Positions 22,950 through 33,711 of a stretch of DNA of 64,000 nucleotides are shown here, in pieces (the first letter of the stretch is position 1; every line of letters starts with the position of its first letter). Where the stretch lies: contig MNCI01023814.1 of assembly GCA_015680685.1 (NCBI GenBank), forward strand, positions 78,313-142,312, read 5' to 3'. A model generated the notes under the pieces. That model ran no database searches, had not been told where the DNA came from, and saw only the letters and a list, made by a program, of their open reading frames with translations. Source of the DNA: Gnetum montanum. Taxonomy: Eukaryota; Streptophyta; Gnetopsida; Gnetales; Gnetaceae. Both the position numbers and the translations under genes were made by a program.

Positions 22950-23040
22950 CAACAAGGTCTAGTCCACAGAACTTGACCAGATCATGCATGAATGCTTATG
23001 CTTTGTATGGTTGAGTGTAGGGTTACTTTGTTGCTCATCA
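22950..23040 (+). repeat. Athila-like LTR scrap (U5 end)
   Basis: ttgaccagatc, gtatggttgagtgtagg and the end gctcatca match the U5 of the other LTRs. No PBS follows and no U3 or R is seen, so it is a truncated remnant. Confidence 0.7.
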
Positions 23041-24990
23041 CTAGGTCATCAATAGTTCCTTCTAATACTTTCATGTATTTTATTACTACGTGGATACACT
23101 TGGTACTTAATTAAATTTAAATTTTGCAAATTTTGACAATGAAGAACCTCTAGAATATACATAGTACCTTTGAACCTTAACATTTTCAAATTGTCAATTG
23201 AGAAGAACTAATTACTTTGTTTAATTTGTACCGCTTACTTTTAATACTAAGTATTGAAGACTTGTTGAGAATAAATCTTATTGTTTGACTATGTAGTATA
23301 CTGAAAGTGATAAGCTTATCAAAGCATCTCCCACTCTATTTCCTAAATGATAAAGTCAAAATTTTCTAACTCCACACATCTCATTTGCCTCATATTTAAT
23401 TGTACGTGAATCATTAGATCCTTATGATTTTTCGATAGCATTATCTATTCATGATAAAGATAAGTTACCAAATAATGCATTGGGTATTTGAATTTACAAG
23501 GTACTCACTAAATTAAAATAGAGAAAAGGAGTGAAAAACTCTACTAGCATTTTATGCACTACACTAGAGTGTTAATTATTATGCTAGTACATTAAGTGAT
23601 GGATTTCGTACAAATAAAAATTTGTAACAAATTTCAAGGCTAGTCATATTGGCTTGTGTAGTAGGTTTCTCATTATAATAGTGATGCATTTAACCATGTA
23701 TGAGAGGAAGAACTTTAAAGCCTATTTGTTTATGTGAATTTATGAAAATAGAATTTGTGAAGGTGTCAAAAGTCCAAAGGTTCATGAGTGAACGTATTAC
23801 ACCTTTATTGGTAAAATTAGAAAAGAATGCAAAAAAGCAATAGAAATAATAAGGTTCATTGAAAACTTCCTAGAACGATCCAAAACCAAACAAAACTCCA
23901 ACTGAACGAGTGAATCTGCACGTTCTGTTGATTACGGAAATTTACAAGAAACACAGGTTTTGCGATATCCACATTAGGCTTGGCCGAATCTATCGCTCAC
24001 CGACTTTAAGCGTATGGTATTTCAATCCTAAAGCATATTTGCCCATTCGTATAAGTCAAAGCTTTTCCCGTAGGGTATTTACGGTATTTCATTCCTAGAG
24101 CCTGTTACGTTACGTACACAAGATATTTGGAATCTCAATCTTAAACGAACTTCCGAGCGTAACTTTGTGCAAAGAATCGTCCATTTTCCCATGGGCCCAT
24201 GAATAAGAGGAACCGTGTGATAGGTTAGGGAGCAATGTTTTGCAGGATTGGATGGGTGTCGTATCATCGTAATTGGGAACTGAAGGAAGGAGGATGACAT
24301 ACGATGGCCCATTTGTTACGTGAGGGGCTGTGCTCAGTTGTAACAAGCATTTTTAACCACACATGGCAACCACAACAATTCTGAATGTGTGAGAACGTAG
24401 AATCAGAAGCAACAATGTTACTGTAACATTTACAGTGATCAACCATTACAATTTACCCGCACAGCACTCCCTGCACTGAACTTACACCGACACTTTTAGC
24501 AACGTAGCTTTCAGAATTCCACCAGCAAAATTTGCAGGATTCTTGTTAATTTGAAGCAGTGTTAGGAAGACTCGGACTCTGCATGTTATTACCCGTTTTC
24601 CATAAAATGAACTCGAAAACTCAGCGAGTTACTTGGAAGACTCCGTGACAACCCGGGTAAACTTGTTTCTTTTAAAATTTTCACCATACAGCTCGGTTCG
24701 TAGGTTGCTACCATGCCCCAGGNAAAAATAAAATAAAAAATATTTCATTTATTATCTGTAATTCACATCCCACCTGAACCCATCCAGTCTTTGCACATGC
24801 TTGCTTCAATTCCTGGCTTCCAAGAATTAAATTCATTTGAAGCAATTCCTCGCTTCCAAGACTCTAATTCCTTTGAAGCATAGATTGCAAAGAACTGTTT
24901 TTTCTTTTTTCCCGAGAAAACCCGGAACTCTGCAATTACTCGCTGAAACTCTACGAGTTTCATAACACTGATTTGATTTGAAGTGGGAAG
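23041..24990. other. No recognised feature; contains N at 24723
   Basis: I see no gene here. The part at 24900-24990 aligns with 31345-31430 and is the 3' flank shared by the two CCD4 copies. The single N at 24723 has no duplication beside it. Confidence 0.4.
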
Positions 24991-24991
24991 T

Positions 24992-25182
24992 GGGGTGTCA
25001 AAGTCGTTGGAGATCCAGTAATTTGCGTGGGATGAAGAGGCCGTGGAAGCCGTAGGGCACGCGCCACGGCAGACGGACGGTGGCCANCGGGTGTCAAAGT
25101 CGTTGGAGATCCAGTAATTTGCGTGGGATGAAGAGGCCGTGGAAGCCGTAGGGCACGCGCCACGGCAGACGGACGGTGGCCA
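24992..25182. repeat. 95-base exact duplication around N25087 at the CCD4 3' end
   Basis: The last part of the CCD4 coding sequence and its stop occur twice, at 24992-25086 and 25088-25182, separated by one N. The second gene copy at 31434 has this stretch once. It is probably an assembly join, and the protein end is unaffected because the stop lies in both copies. Confidence 0.8.
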
Positions 25183-26011
25183 CCACACTCAGAGACGGCG
25201 ATCGCGCGTCCATCACCAAAAACTTTGATACGTTCACCACTTCATCATGAACGTAACACACCACGTAACCCGCATCTTCTTCACATTCTTCGTATTCGGG
25301 GACGAAGAAGGGCTCGCTGCCGTACACGCCGGCACCGAAGCTTCGTGACGCCACGACGCGGCCGAGGCGGAGGTCGATCTTTTCGATTCCGGCGATCTTG
25401 GGCAAGGGCGCGCCCCTCGCCATATAAGCGAAGCGGTTTGCACGCCCCACAAAACGTTGATTCATAACCCCCATCTCGTGTTGCTGCACCTTTTCTCCGC
25501 CGCCGCAGATGCGTTCCCGTTTCACGACGACCCCGCGGCGGACATTGATGCAGAGCATCTCCACGGCGAGGCTCAGCGTGGCGCTCATGCTCAGCAACTC
25601 CTTCACGGGTTCCGGATTGACGGCCACCAGCACTACCTCCTCGTCACTCACTTCCCACGCGTTGAGCGCGTGCGTGAAGTTGAAGCCCGGCACTTCGATC
25701 CATTTCACGGCGCCGTCGGAGTCACCCCGGCGCTCTACGATGCCGATGCGTGGCTCTTTTTTGGCGTCGTATGAGAAAAGTGATTGCTGCCGGCCCAGCA
25801 GCATGCCTCTCATGTCCATCACCATCTGCGTGTCCGGGAACAGTGCGTAGTTTTTCGTGATGGCGAAGTCGTGCATGAGCGACGGGCCACGGATCGAACC
25901 CACGTCCAGTCGCCGGAATCGCAGACCGTCCGCTGAGACGGTGAACATTTGCAGGTACGGCGGCACTGGACCGTAACTGAATGCCACCAGTTCTCCCGTA
26001 CGAGGGTCCAC
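25094..26011 (-). CDS. CCD4: CCD4-like exon 3
   Basis: The acceptor aacacag precedes GTGGACCC at 26011. It encodes 305 residues with His ligands two to four and ends LLDLQRL before TGA at 25094-25096. N25087 lies just beyond the stop. Confidence 0.9.
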   Translation of the reverse strand: MDPRTGELVAFSYGPVPPYLQMFTVSADGLRFRRLDVGSIRGPSLMHDFAITKNYALFPDTQMVMDMRGMLLGRQQSLFSYDAKKEPRIGIVERRGDSDGAVKWIEVPGFNFTHALNAWEVSDEEVVLVAVNPEPVKELLSMSATLSLAVEMLCINVRRGVVVKRERICGGGEKVQQHEMGVMNQRFVGRANRFAYMARGAPLPKIAGIEKIDLRLGRVVASRSFGAGVYGSEPFFVPEYEECEEDAGYVVCYVHDEVVNVSKFLVMDARSPSLSVVATVRLPWRVPYGFHGLFIPRKLLDLQRL

Positions 26012-29000
26012 CTGTGTTCATCACGTAATGATCATTATATCGTTGCAGTGAACGTTTACTGGGGAGTGGAAATATATAAGCTTTGAATTTTGTAAATTTA
26101 GCATTTAGAAAAAACGTTCACTCTCACTTCACAATTCAACCGTACGGATCATCGGAAACTTTGGTTAAAATCGAATCGACCGTTCGATATTGAGGTATTC
26201 GAAGAATTAGTATCCACCTTCTACCACCAAAACCATGGGCCCGTTCTTCATCTTTGACATTTCCAACACCCACCTTGCTGAATTTTTCGGGGACTTCTTA
26301 CCCTTTTATAGCAGAATTTCCTGACACAAGCTGACCTCCCTCGCTGGCCTCGCTTAAGAATCAAGATTTCATCTCATACAAACAAGGTTACCATGATAAT
26401 GAATATGTCAATTTCAACCATTCTGATTTTGAATCACTCTTATTTCAACCATTCCGATTGTGAATCATTTTTAGTTATGAGTTGCTAAGAATGTTCAATG
26501 CAACTATTTAAACCATATCTTCTAGACATGAGTCATGATTTGTTAACCCACTTGCAATGTAGATTTTTTAAGTCAAGATTCCTACTACTAAGTTAATATT
26601 TAATGGTTAAAGTAAGGGGTTGGGATGATGGTGGAACTCCAAATGAAACATAGGTACATCCTAAGATTTATAAAAGTTCATAACTCAATGCTACCTAGTA
26701 TAATCGAATCTTTGACCAAGGGTTATCACCTCATTGTTATGGCAATAATGGGTGGAGGTGTTGAAACCTAAAATAATTGAAACATAGCTACACAGCAATA
26801 TAGAAGTTTATAACTCAAGGTTACCTAGTGATATCAAACTCATGACTTGGGGTTAGCAAGCTAAGACCTTTACCACTAAGCTAACGCATCATTGTTATGG
26901 CAATGATAGCTAACTCAAACAATTAACTCAGTATCTTCTTATACATAAGGTTGCTAGTAGGAGTCATACTTGAAATATTATACTCCTTTGTAACTTTTAT
27001 AAAATATTGAAACTAAAATGCTTTTTATTACATGTGGAGACCCTTAGGATCTATTGAACAAAAGAAATATATATAGTATGTATAACAAACACTTCCATCG
27101 TTAAAATTACTAAGTTTCGTTGGTGCTATTTTAAAAAGCTCAATTAAACTATTACCTATAGTTTGTCATTTGTGGTGACTTTGCATAGGAACAAGACATT
27201 CCCAGAATAAAATCTGAAAGGGCGGTTTGAGGGAGGGCTGACCTTGGGATGCGCGGTCATGCCCATACCAAACGGCAGGCGTCCCGAGAAATCAAAGCGG
27301 CCGACGGTGCGGAGATCGCCGTCACGGCTTACGCGGATAACGTAAGGGGCATCCGACTCGCACAGCGCCATGACGCGGCCGTTAAAGTAAACTACGCTCG
27401 TGTTCGCCGTGCCGATGCCGCGGGTGAGGTCCAGCAAGCCCAGTGCCACGCGAGCTGCCGCCACGGCAATTCGAGCAATGCCGGCGGGTCCCACCATCCC
27501 CCCAAACACGTTCGGAACGAGCGGTGTCCCTGCGGAGGCCTCCTGCAAAAACTTGCTGGTCCGCACGTATCGGCAGCACAGACTCACCGAATAACCGCCA
27601 CGGTCACCGCCGCGGTGGCCGACGGTGAGGGCGTGCAGCATGCCGTCCCCGTCGAAGAGGTGGTAGGGCCCACCCCGAGGCAGGTGCCGTGGGTTGGATC
27701 CGTTGCGGACGTAGACTCCGTCCAAACATTTGGGTATGGTCCCTTCAATTTCCGTACATTCCGTGGGCGGCAGCTCCTCCACTGGCGCGAAGTTGCCCGC
27801 CAGCACCTGCTCTGGATCCACGCTCGACTCCAGTGGCCGCCGTTGCAGAAATTTGTCGATCAGATCGTCAGCCACGGAACACAGCGCCGTCACTGTTACA
27901 AAAAAATTAAGTTGGAAAAACATTCAAAATGATGTAATTTTGGCCAACATGTCACCCACCAAATCCTAAGCACCATCGTGAGTATGGAATTTTTGAAACC
28001 AGCCAAGTAACTCGCGATTCATGAGGAGAGATAAAGTTTTAACATACTTTGAGTTTTTGAACGCAGCCAAGTAACTCGCGATTCAAAGTGGTGAAAATCA
28101 AAGTTCCTCCCCGTTATTTGACCAAATACCCGAGTCCACGTTCGTTCCCGGAATCAAATACCCGAGTCCACGTTCGTTCCCGGAATAACGAGTGACTCGC
28201 AGAGTCCAGAATCTCGTTATACCGATTATGATGCGAAAGTTTATTGCTTATGATATAGAAAAAGAGCCGGTTACCATAAAGATTCTGTCTTCAACGATGG
28301 TAAACGACTTACAAAATAATGCAAAGCATATGAGCAAATTTATTTAGCGATTATGGTTAAATGCAGACGGCAATAAAAACTTGCAGAAGTTCTTAACTGT
28401 GCTTGTCAGTAAAACTTACATTTTCATCAATAAGCTTTATTTGATTTTACATCATTTGAGAATAAAGAATGGAAAATGAATTCACCTTTCATCAACAAGT
28501 TTGATTTGATTTTACATCATTTGAAAATAGAGAATGGAAAATGAATACACCTTTCAAAAAAACAATGACCAAGTAGGTACTTGGTTCACAAAGATATCAA
28601 GGACAAACATAATATTGCAACAAAAAATCTATATCTTCTTTATCTAATATTAATCTACCATTTTTTAATCAATATTTAACTTACATGCTACAACTGTAAT
28701 GTCCTGTAAACCGACACTTTGAGTCATTTGGATGTAAGAAATCCTGAGTTTCAGTTCGATATTTAGTCCATAATCACAAGATCCAGATTGCACAACTTTG
28801 AAAGTAGACAGGTAAAAAAAAATACATGACCATTTAAAGTGTACATCAACAATAAAGATTATGGTTACATTTTCATCAATAAGCTTTAATTGTGCTTATG
28901 GTTAAATGCAGACGGCAATAAAAACTTGCCGAAGTTTTTAATTGTGCTTGTCAGTAAAACTTACATTTTCATCAATAAGCTTTATTTGATTTTACATCAT

Positions 29001-29728
29001 TTGAGAATAAATTCACCTTTCATCAACAAGTTTTATTTTATTTGATTTTATATTATTTGGAAATAGAAAATGGAAAATGAATACACCTTTCAAAAAAACA
29101 ATGACCAAGTAGGTACTTGGTTCACAAAGATATCGAGGACAAACATAATATTGCAACAAAAAATCTATATCTTCTTTTCTTTTATGTATCTAATATTAAT
29201 CTACCATTCTTTTAATCAATATTTAACTTACGTAATGTCCTGTAAACCGACACTTCGAGTCATTTGGATGTAAGAAATCCTCAGTTTCAGTTCGATATTT
29301 AGTCCATAATCACAAGATCCAGATTGCACAACTTTGAAAGTAGACAGGTAAAAAAAAAATACATGACCATTTAAAGTGTATTTCCTTTTTAGCCTGATCT
29401 ACCAGTAATTTCCAAATTTTTGATTTTACAGTCCAAAATTTGTTCCTCATCCTCTACCAAACTTATTTAATATTTTCTTCTGCAAATAAATACCTAAACT
29501 AATTTCAGTTCAACAAAGGCTGTACGTACTCTGCGACTTTAGTGAGGAAACAGCCCTTGTGTTGGCTGATGCTCCACAATGGCTGCTCCTCCTGTAACAT
29601 GAGGATCCAGTCCAGAAATGATGGGCGTTGTTGTTGCCGTTTACGGCGTTGCACATGTGCATGACGGATGTTGAATCACAGGTACCTATCTTAACGAGGG
29701 ACATCATAACGAGGGACATCATCGACAT
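25094..29728 (-). CDS. CCD4: Carotenoid cleavage dioxygenase 4-like gene, three exons
   Basis: The joined exons (29728-29530, 27892-27243, 26011-25094) give 1767 bases, 588 residues, close to the usual CCD4 length. Phases fit: exon 1 leaves one base, and exon 2 supplies two bases and then 216 codons. Introns have GT donors and AG acceptors. NFAPVEELPPTEC, YHLFDGDGMLHA, NTSVVYFNGR and MTAHPK are close to CCD4 proteins. The four iron-binding His are present at about residues 281 (MTAHPK), 330 (MHDFAI), 397 (FTHALNAWE) and 574 (YGFHGLF). Residues 1-66 have one acidic residue and many Ser, Met and Asn, as expected for a plastid transit peptide. The enzyme would cleave carotenoids in plastids, commonly at the 9,10 double bond in this family. 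The exact substrate is not readable. No clear TATA was found upstream. The codons are GC-rich against AT-rich surroundings. Confidence 0.85.
26640..26910 (+). repeat. Two copies of a dispersed repeat in CCD4 intron 2
   Basis: The blocks at about 26640-26750 and 26775-26910 share aaacatag, agtt(c/t)ataactcaa, ttacctagtgatat and cattgttatggcaat. Related sequence is at 20126-20195 (minus) and 48290-48425. The family was not identified. Confidence 0.55.
27243..27892 (-). CDS. CCD4: CCD4-like exon 2
   Basis: The acceptor is ttttttgtaacag followed by TGACGG at 27892. The exon encodes ALCSVADDLIDKFL, the conserved core start and the first His ligand, and ends in CATCCCAAG before GTCAGC. Length is 650 bases. 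Confidence 0.88.
27995..28190. repeat. Short duplications in CCD4 intron 1
   Basis: gccaagtaactcgcgattca occurs twice about 62 bases apart. A 32-base unit containing acccgagtccacgttcgttc is then repeated in tandem at about 28120-28186. Confidence 0.7.
28340..29400. repeat. Tandem duplication of about 540 bases in CCD4 intron 1
   Basis: Two copies (about 28340-28870 and 28895-29400) share atgcagacggcaataaaaac, aacaatgaccaagtaggtac and ctgtaaaccgacactt in order, offset by 534-548 bases. Small indels separate them. No coding potential is seen. Confidence 0.8.
29530..29728 (-). CDS. CCD4: CCD4-like exon 1 (transit peptide)
   Basis: The ATG at 29728 is followed by a Met/Ser-rich stretch (MSMMSLVMMSLVKIG) and 66 codons plus one base. 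The donor is cgcaga|GTACGT at 29530/29529. The single base A joins TG from exon 2 to make a Met codon. This exon is inferred from splice fit and composition, since transit peptides are poorly conserved. Confidence 0.62.
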
Positions 29729-30495
29729 GGCTTCTGCTCTGGAGGTATTGAAACTGAAATTTTTACTTCTGAGATCTCAAAAGTAGTTAAGCAAACACAA
29801 GTCCATGACAGTAAGGGTAAAAGGAATGGGAGCAAAACCAAGGCAATGAAGCGAGAAAAAGAAGAATTGAGAGAGACTAAACTTTGGCGCAAAGCAGGAA
29901 AGAAATTTTGAATAGGGAAGGGAACTGGCCAGAACAGAGTACTGATAGTGCTGATTTATGAGATACTGACAGATCGTTGCGTGGAAGACCAATTGAACCG
30001 CGGTATCGTGCTGGTGGGCCAAAACCCAGCAGCAGCATCATTAGTATCACTTTAATATTACTTTCACCAAGTGATTTCCGCCATGCTGGTCTCCATAGGA
30101 TAAAGTTTCTTCTCATGGTTGTTAGCCAAGGCAAATCCGTTTCCCCACACGTTAAGTTTTTTTGTCCGCGCATATGATTTTCTTATTATTTATGGGTATG
30201 GTTTTCTTACCAGAGGTTCACTCAAAAATAGGAATTTATTATTATAATATTTTTTAACTGTGTACGGCTTCCATTATTATAAGACTTTTTGTATGTGTAT
30301 ATTTTGCCGACAGTGGTTTCTTATCATTTTCTCCAGTACTTTTAATTTTGGTTGGGGCATGGATTTGGCAAAGATGCGCCTATAAATAGTTTTCTTGGTG
30401 TAGTATGCCATGCCTTAATTATCATAATACTTAATAAAAGATGTTATACCGAAAATGGATATTGCTTTTTATGTCATTTGACAATTTAGTTGGTA
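29729..30495. other. Upstream region of CCD4, no defined promoter element
   Basis: This is the presumed promoter side of CCD4 (minus). I found no convincing TATA box at a useful distance. Short overlapping frames on both strands near 29877-30177 are not supported as genes. Confidence 0.35.
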
Positions 30496-30671
30496 GTGGA
30501 TGTGATTGATTGGATTGATGTTACCAAAATAATTTTGTATGTGTATGTAAATGTGATTGATTGGATTGATGTTATCTAAATATTGGATTGATGTTACCTA
30601 AAGAATTTTGTCTGTGTATGTGGATGTGATTGATTGGATCGATGTTACCTAAATAATTTTGTATGTGTATG
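30496..30671. repeat. Minisatellite
   Basis: A unit with gtgattgattggattgatgtta and aattttgtatgtgtatg is repeated about three times, with one shortened copy. Confidence 0.75.
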
Positions 30672-30676
30672 GTTTT

Positions 30677-31340
30677 TGATGAGCAGCAAGAAATCCCTAC
30701 GCTCAACCATATAAATCACTAGCATTCACTAAGCTATTTAGTCGAATTTCGTAGACTTTAGCTTTCTACGTACATTGGGTCTAAGTAGTGAATCTAACAA
30801 ACATGATCACTGTTTTCTCAATTTCACTTGTGAATTGCAAAGTTATAGTTAAGTGTAATTAAGTCATATGATTTTTATCACTTTTATATTTTTTGTTTAA
30901 TTTGCCTAAGTGCTGAAAATTAAGTAATTAAATGTTTAATTAATCTAATAACTAACTAATGCTTACTTAATCCTAACATATGCATAGGTTCTCATCCTCA
31001 TCCGTGTACACATCTTGAACACGTTACAATGTTATTGGTTTACCATGCATTAAGCACTACTAGGATTACCAAGGGTTAAGCATATGCTTGAGATGGCTGT
31101 ACCTATGTGTATTAATTATCCAAAGTTAATTAATTAATCGAATGCATTAAAGTAAACCACATGAATAATAAATGCATTAGTAAACTTTAAGCTAAGTCAA
31201 GTGCTGCAAGATTCATCTAGAAAGCTTGTCTTACACCAAGAATAAAAATCCATACACTTCTCACTCCTACTTAGGCAGTTAAAAAATATTTTAACTCAGA
31301 CAAAAATGCTGGCACTTAAAAAATATTCCAACTCTGGGAA
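30677..31340 (-). repeat. Athila-like LTR, truncated in U3
   Basis: It starts (plus view) at tgatgagcagcaag followed by acgctcaaccatat, the complement of the shared U5 end. R/U5 landmarks (ttaagc near gggattacc-like blocks, gaataaaaatcc) follow to about 31340. No U3 repeat block, TATA or internal region is seen. It separates the two CCD4 copies. Confidence 0.7.
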
Positions 31341-31344
31341 GATA

Positions 31345-32760
31345 AAATACAAGATTTGGAAAACCCCGATCCTTAAATTACTTGTTGAAACTCCACGAGT
31401 TTGATACCACCGATTTGATTTGAAGTGGGGGTGTCAAAATCGTTGGAGATCCAGTAATTTGCGTGGGATGAAGAGGTCGTGGAAGCCGTAGGGCACGCGG
31501 CACGGCAGACGGACGGTGGCCACCACTCTGAGCGACGGCGATCGCACTTCCATCACCAAAAACTTTGACACCTTCACCACTTCCTCATGAACGTAACACA
31601 CCACGTAACCTGCATCTTCATCTTCTTCATATTCTTCGTATTCGGGGACGAAGAAGGGCTCGCTGCCGTATACGCCGGCACCGAAGCTTCGTGACGCCAC
31701 GACGCGGCCGAGGCGGAGGTCGATCTTATCGATGCCGCCGATTTTGGGGAAGGGCGCGCCCCTCGCCATATAAGCGAAGCGGTTGGCACGCCCCACAAAA
31801 CGTTGGTTCATAACCCCCATCTCGTGCAGCACTCCCGAACCACCGCAAATCCGTTGCCGCTTCACGACGACGCCACGGCGTACGTCGATGAGGAGAATTT
31901 CCATCACGATCTGCGTGTCCGGGAACAGCGCGTAGTTTTGAGTGATGGCGAAGTCGTGCATGAGCGACGGGCGAGGTATCGAACCCACGTCCAGTCGCCG
32001 GAATCGCTGGCTGTCCGCCGAGACGGTGAATATTTGCAGGTACGGCGGCACCGGGCCGTAACTGAAAGCCACCAGTTCTCCCGTGCGGGGGTCCACCTGT
32101 ACACATCACTTAATGATCACTATATTGTAGCAGTGAACGTTTATTAGGGAGTGGAAATATATAACCTTCGAATTTTCTAAATTTACCATTAAAAAAGAAT
32201 ATCATTTCCCTCAAAATTCATCATTCAATCACTTAACAATGAGGTGTTGCCTTTGTGGTATGGGTCTTGGCCTAGTAACTCCACATCAGCCCTATAATTC
32301 AACCAACTTTGATTAAAATCCAATCAACTGTTAGATATTAATTCAACCAACTTTGATTAAAATCCAATCAACCATTAGATATTAAGGTATTCAAAGAACT
32401 AATATGCCCACCCACCTTCCCTTTTAATCCTCCATGATCTCCTCTTAGGTTTCCTCTTTGCTACTCTTACTTGCCTTTAGCTACCCACTTGGAACCATTA
32501 AAAGAGTCCGCAGACAAAGACACGTAATAGGGGAGATAGTGGAGCATTTAATCAACTCCCCAAAACCATGGCTATTTGTCTCTTTTATGTTCTTCATACT
32601 TTGTTGCCCTTTTTTCAATACCTACTTTTTTTGAATTTTTGAGTTAACTTCTTACCTTTCAAGCATAATTTCCTAACACAAAGGGACCTCCCTAGTTGTC
32701 CTAGGTTAAGGATCCAGATTACATCTCACTGAAGCAAGGTTACCATGATAATAAATATGT
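31345..32760 (-). pseudogene. Second CCD4 copy: exon 3, flank and part of intron 2
   Basis: The segment aligns with 24915-26430. It contains exon 3 at 31434-32096 with the same acceptor and stop. An 85-codon in-frame deletion follows NYALFPDTQ. It matches loss of 25560-25814 of the first copy between two TCCA tetramers. This removes the third iron-binding His (in FTHALNAWE), so a working enzyme is not expected. First-half exons are missing: the intron homology stops at aataaatatgt (32760), where G3 begins. The remaining frame of 220 codons is open, so the event may be fairly recent. Confidence 0.85.
32297..32382. repeat. Tandem duplication of about 43 bases
   Basis: attcaaccaactttgattaa with its following bases occurs twice side by side in the intron of the second CCD4 copy. 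The first copy has it once (26165, degenerate). Confidence 0.7.
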
Positions 32761-33698
32761 TGATGAGCGGTGAGGTACCCCTACACTCAACCATACGAAT
32801 ACGAGCGTTTCACGCACGATCCGGTCGAATTCTAAGGAGTGCTTATGCACCCTTGTGGAACAAGGACAGGTTGGTTGATCATTGTTTTCCCAAGCTTACC
32901 TATATGTCACGATTGTATGGTTAAGTAAGCTTGAGGCATATGATTTTTATAGCTTTTATGTTTTTATGTCCTGCGCTAGTAGGGAAGGAGAGAGGTAACT
33001 AAGTGACTAATTTAACTTAACTACTCATTAACTAAGTTCTAACTAATCCTAACACTAGCATCTGTTCCCACTTGCCATACACATCCTGAACTAGTGCAAC
33101 ACTGTTGGCATTACCAAATGCTAATCGTTACTGGTTTACCAAGTATTACACGCATGCTCGAAGTAGTCGTGCTTGTGTAATTTAACAATTTGCCTAATTG
33201 ATCAAAATGAATTGCTGTGCTAATAACAAAAATGTAAAGTGCATAAAATAAAATAAAATAAATGCATAGGAAAATAAAAAAATGCGTAAGAAAACAAATC
33301 TCAAGTACTGCAAGGATGAATTGAAGAGCTCGTCTTTATTGTTGTACACAAGGTGTGCTCAAGTACACAATGCTCGAATAAAGATCCGTCCACACTTAGA
33401 CCTCCTATTGCGGGCACTTGGAAAATACTATAACTTTCAAATAGACTACCAGAGTTTCGCTACTTGACTGCTGAAAGACTTCTTTTCCAATTATGCGCCT
33501 GGGCACTGTATTTATAGGCTTGGGAGAAACTACTCTAATAATTAGAGTAACCACTCTAATAATTAGAATAAATTGCTAGAGTAACTACTCTAATAATTAG
33601 AATAAACCGCTAGAGTAATTGCTCTAATAATTAGAATAAACCACTAGAGTAACTGCTCTAATAATTAGAATAAACCGCTAGAGTAACCGCTCTCATCA
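32761..33698 (-). repeat. G3 3' LTR
   Basis: This LTR is 938 bases with TGATGA/TCATCA ends. The minus-strand TATA is at 33509-33516. The U3 start is an array of 34-base units. The left flank is CCD4 intron sequence. Confidence 0.88.
33545..33693. repeat. 34-base tandem array in the G3 U3
   Basis: Four full units and a part of a fifth (starting gagtaactactctaataatt) occur at 33545, 33579, 33613, 33647 and 33681. Units differ at a few positions. It lies at the place where other LTRs here have palindromic repeats. Confidence 0.9.
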
Positions 33699-33711
33699 TA
33701 CCTCCATGACT
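33699..33711 (-). other. Polypurine tract of G3
   Basis: The minus strand reads agtcatggaggta directly before the LTR start TGATGAG. Confidence 0.75.

Noticed and set aside
24763-25188. Protein with two identical blocks around an X
   Set aside because: It is a wrong-frame reading across the N25087 duplication.
25225-25850. Plus-strand frames over CCD4 exon 3
   Set aside because: They are opposite-strand shadows of a GC-rich exon with clear CCD4 motifs.
27249-27932. 227-codon plus-strand frame over CCD4 exon 2
   Set aside because: Shadow of the minus-strand exon, with no family resemblance.
29877-30177. Small genes upstream of CCD4
   Set aside because: Overlapping frames on both strands, no motif and no start context.
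31565-32147. Plus-strand frames over the second CCD4 copy
   Set aside because: Shadows of the exon 3 copy.
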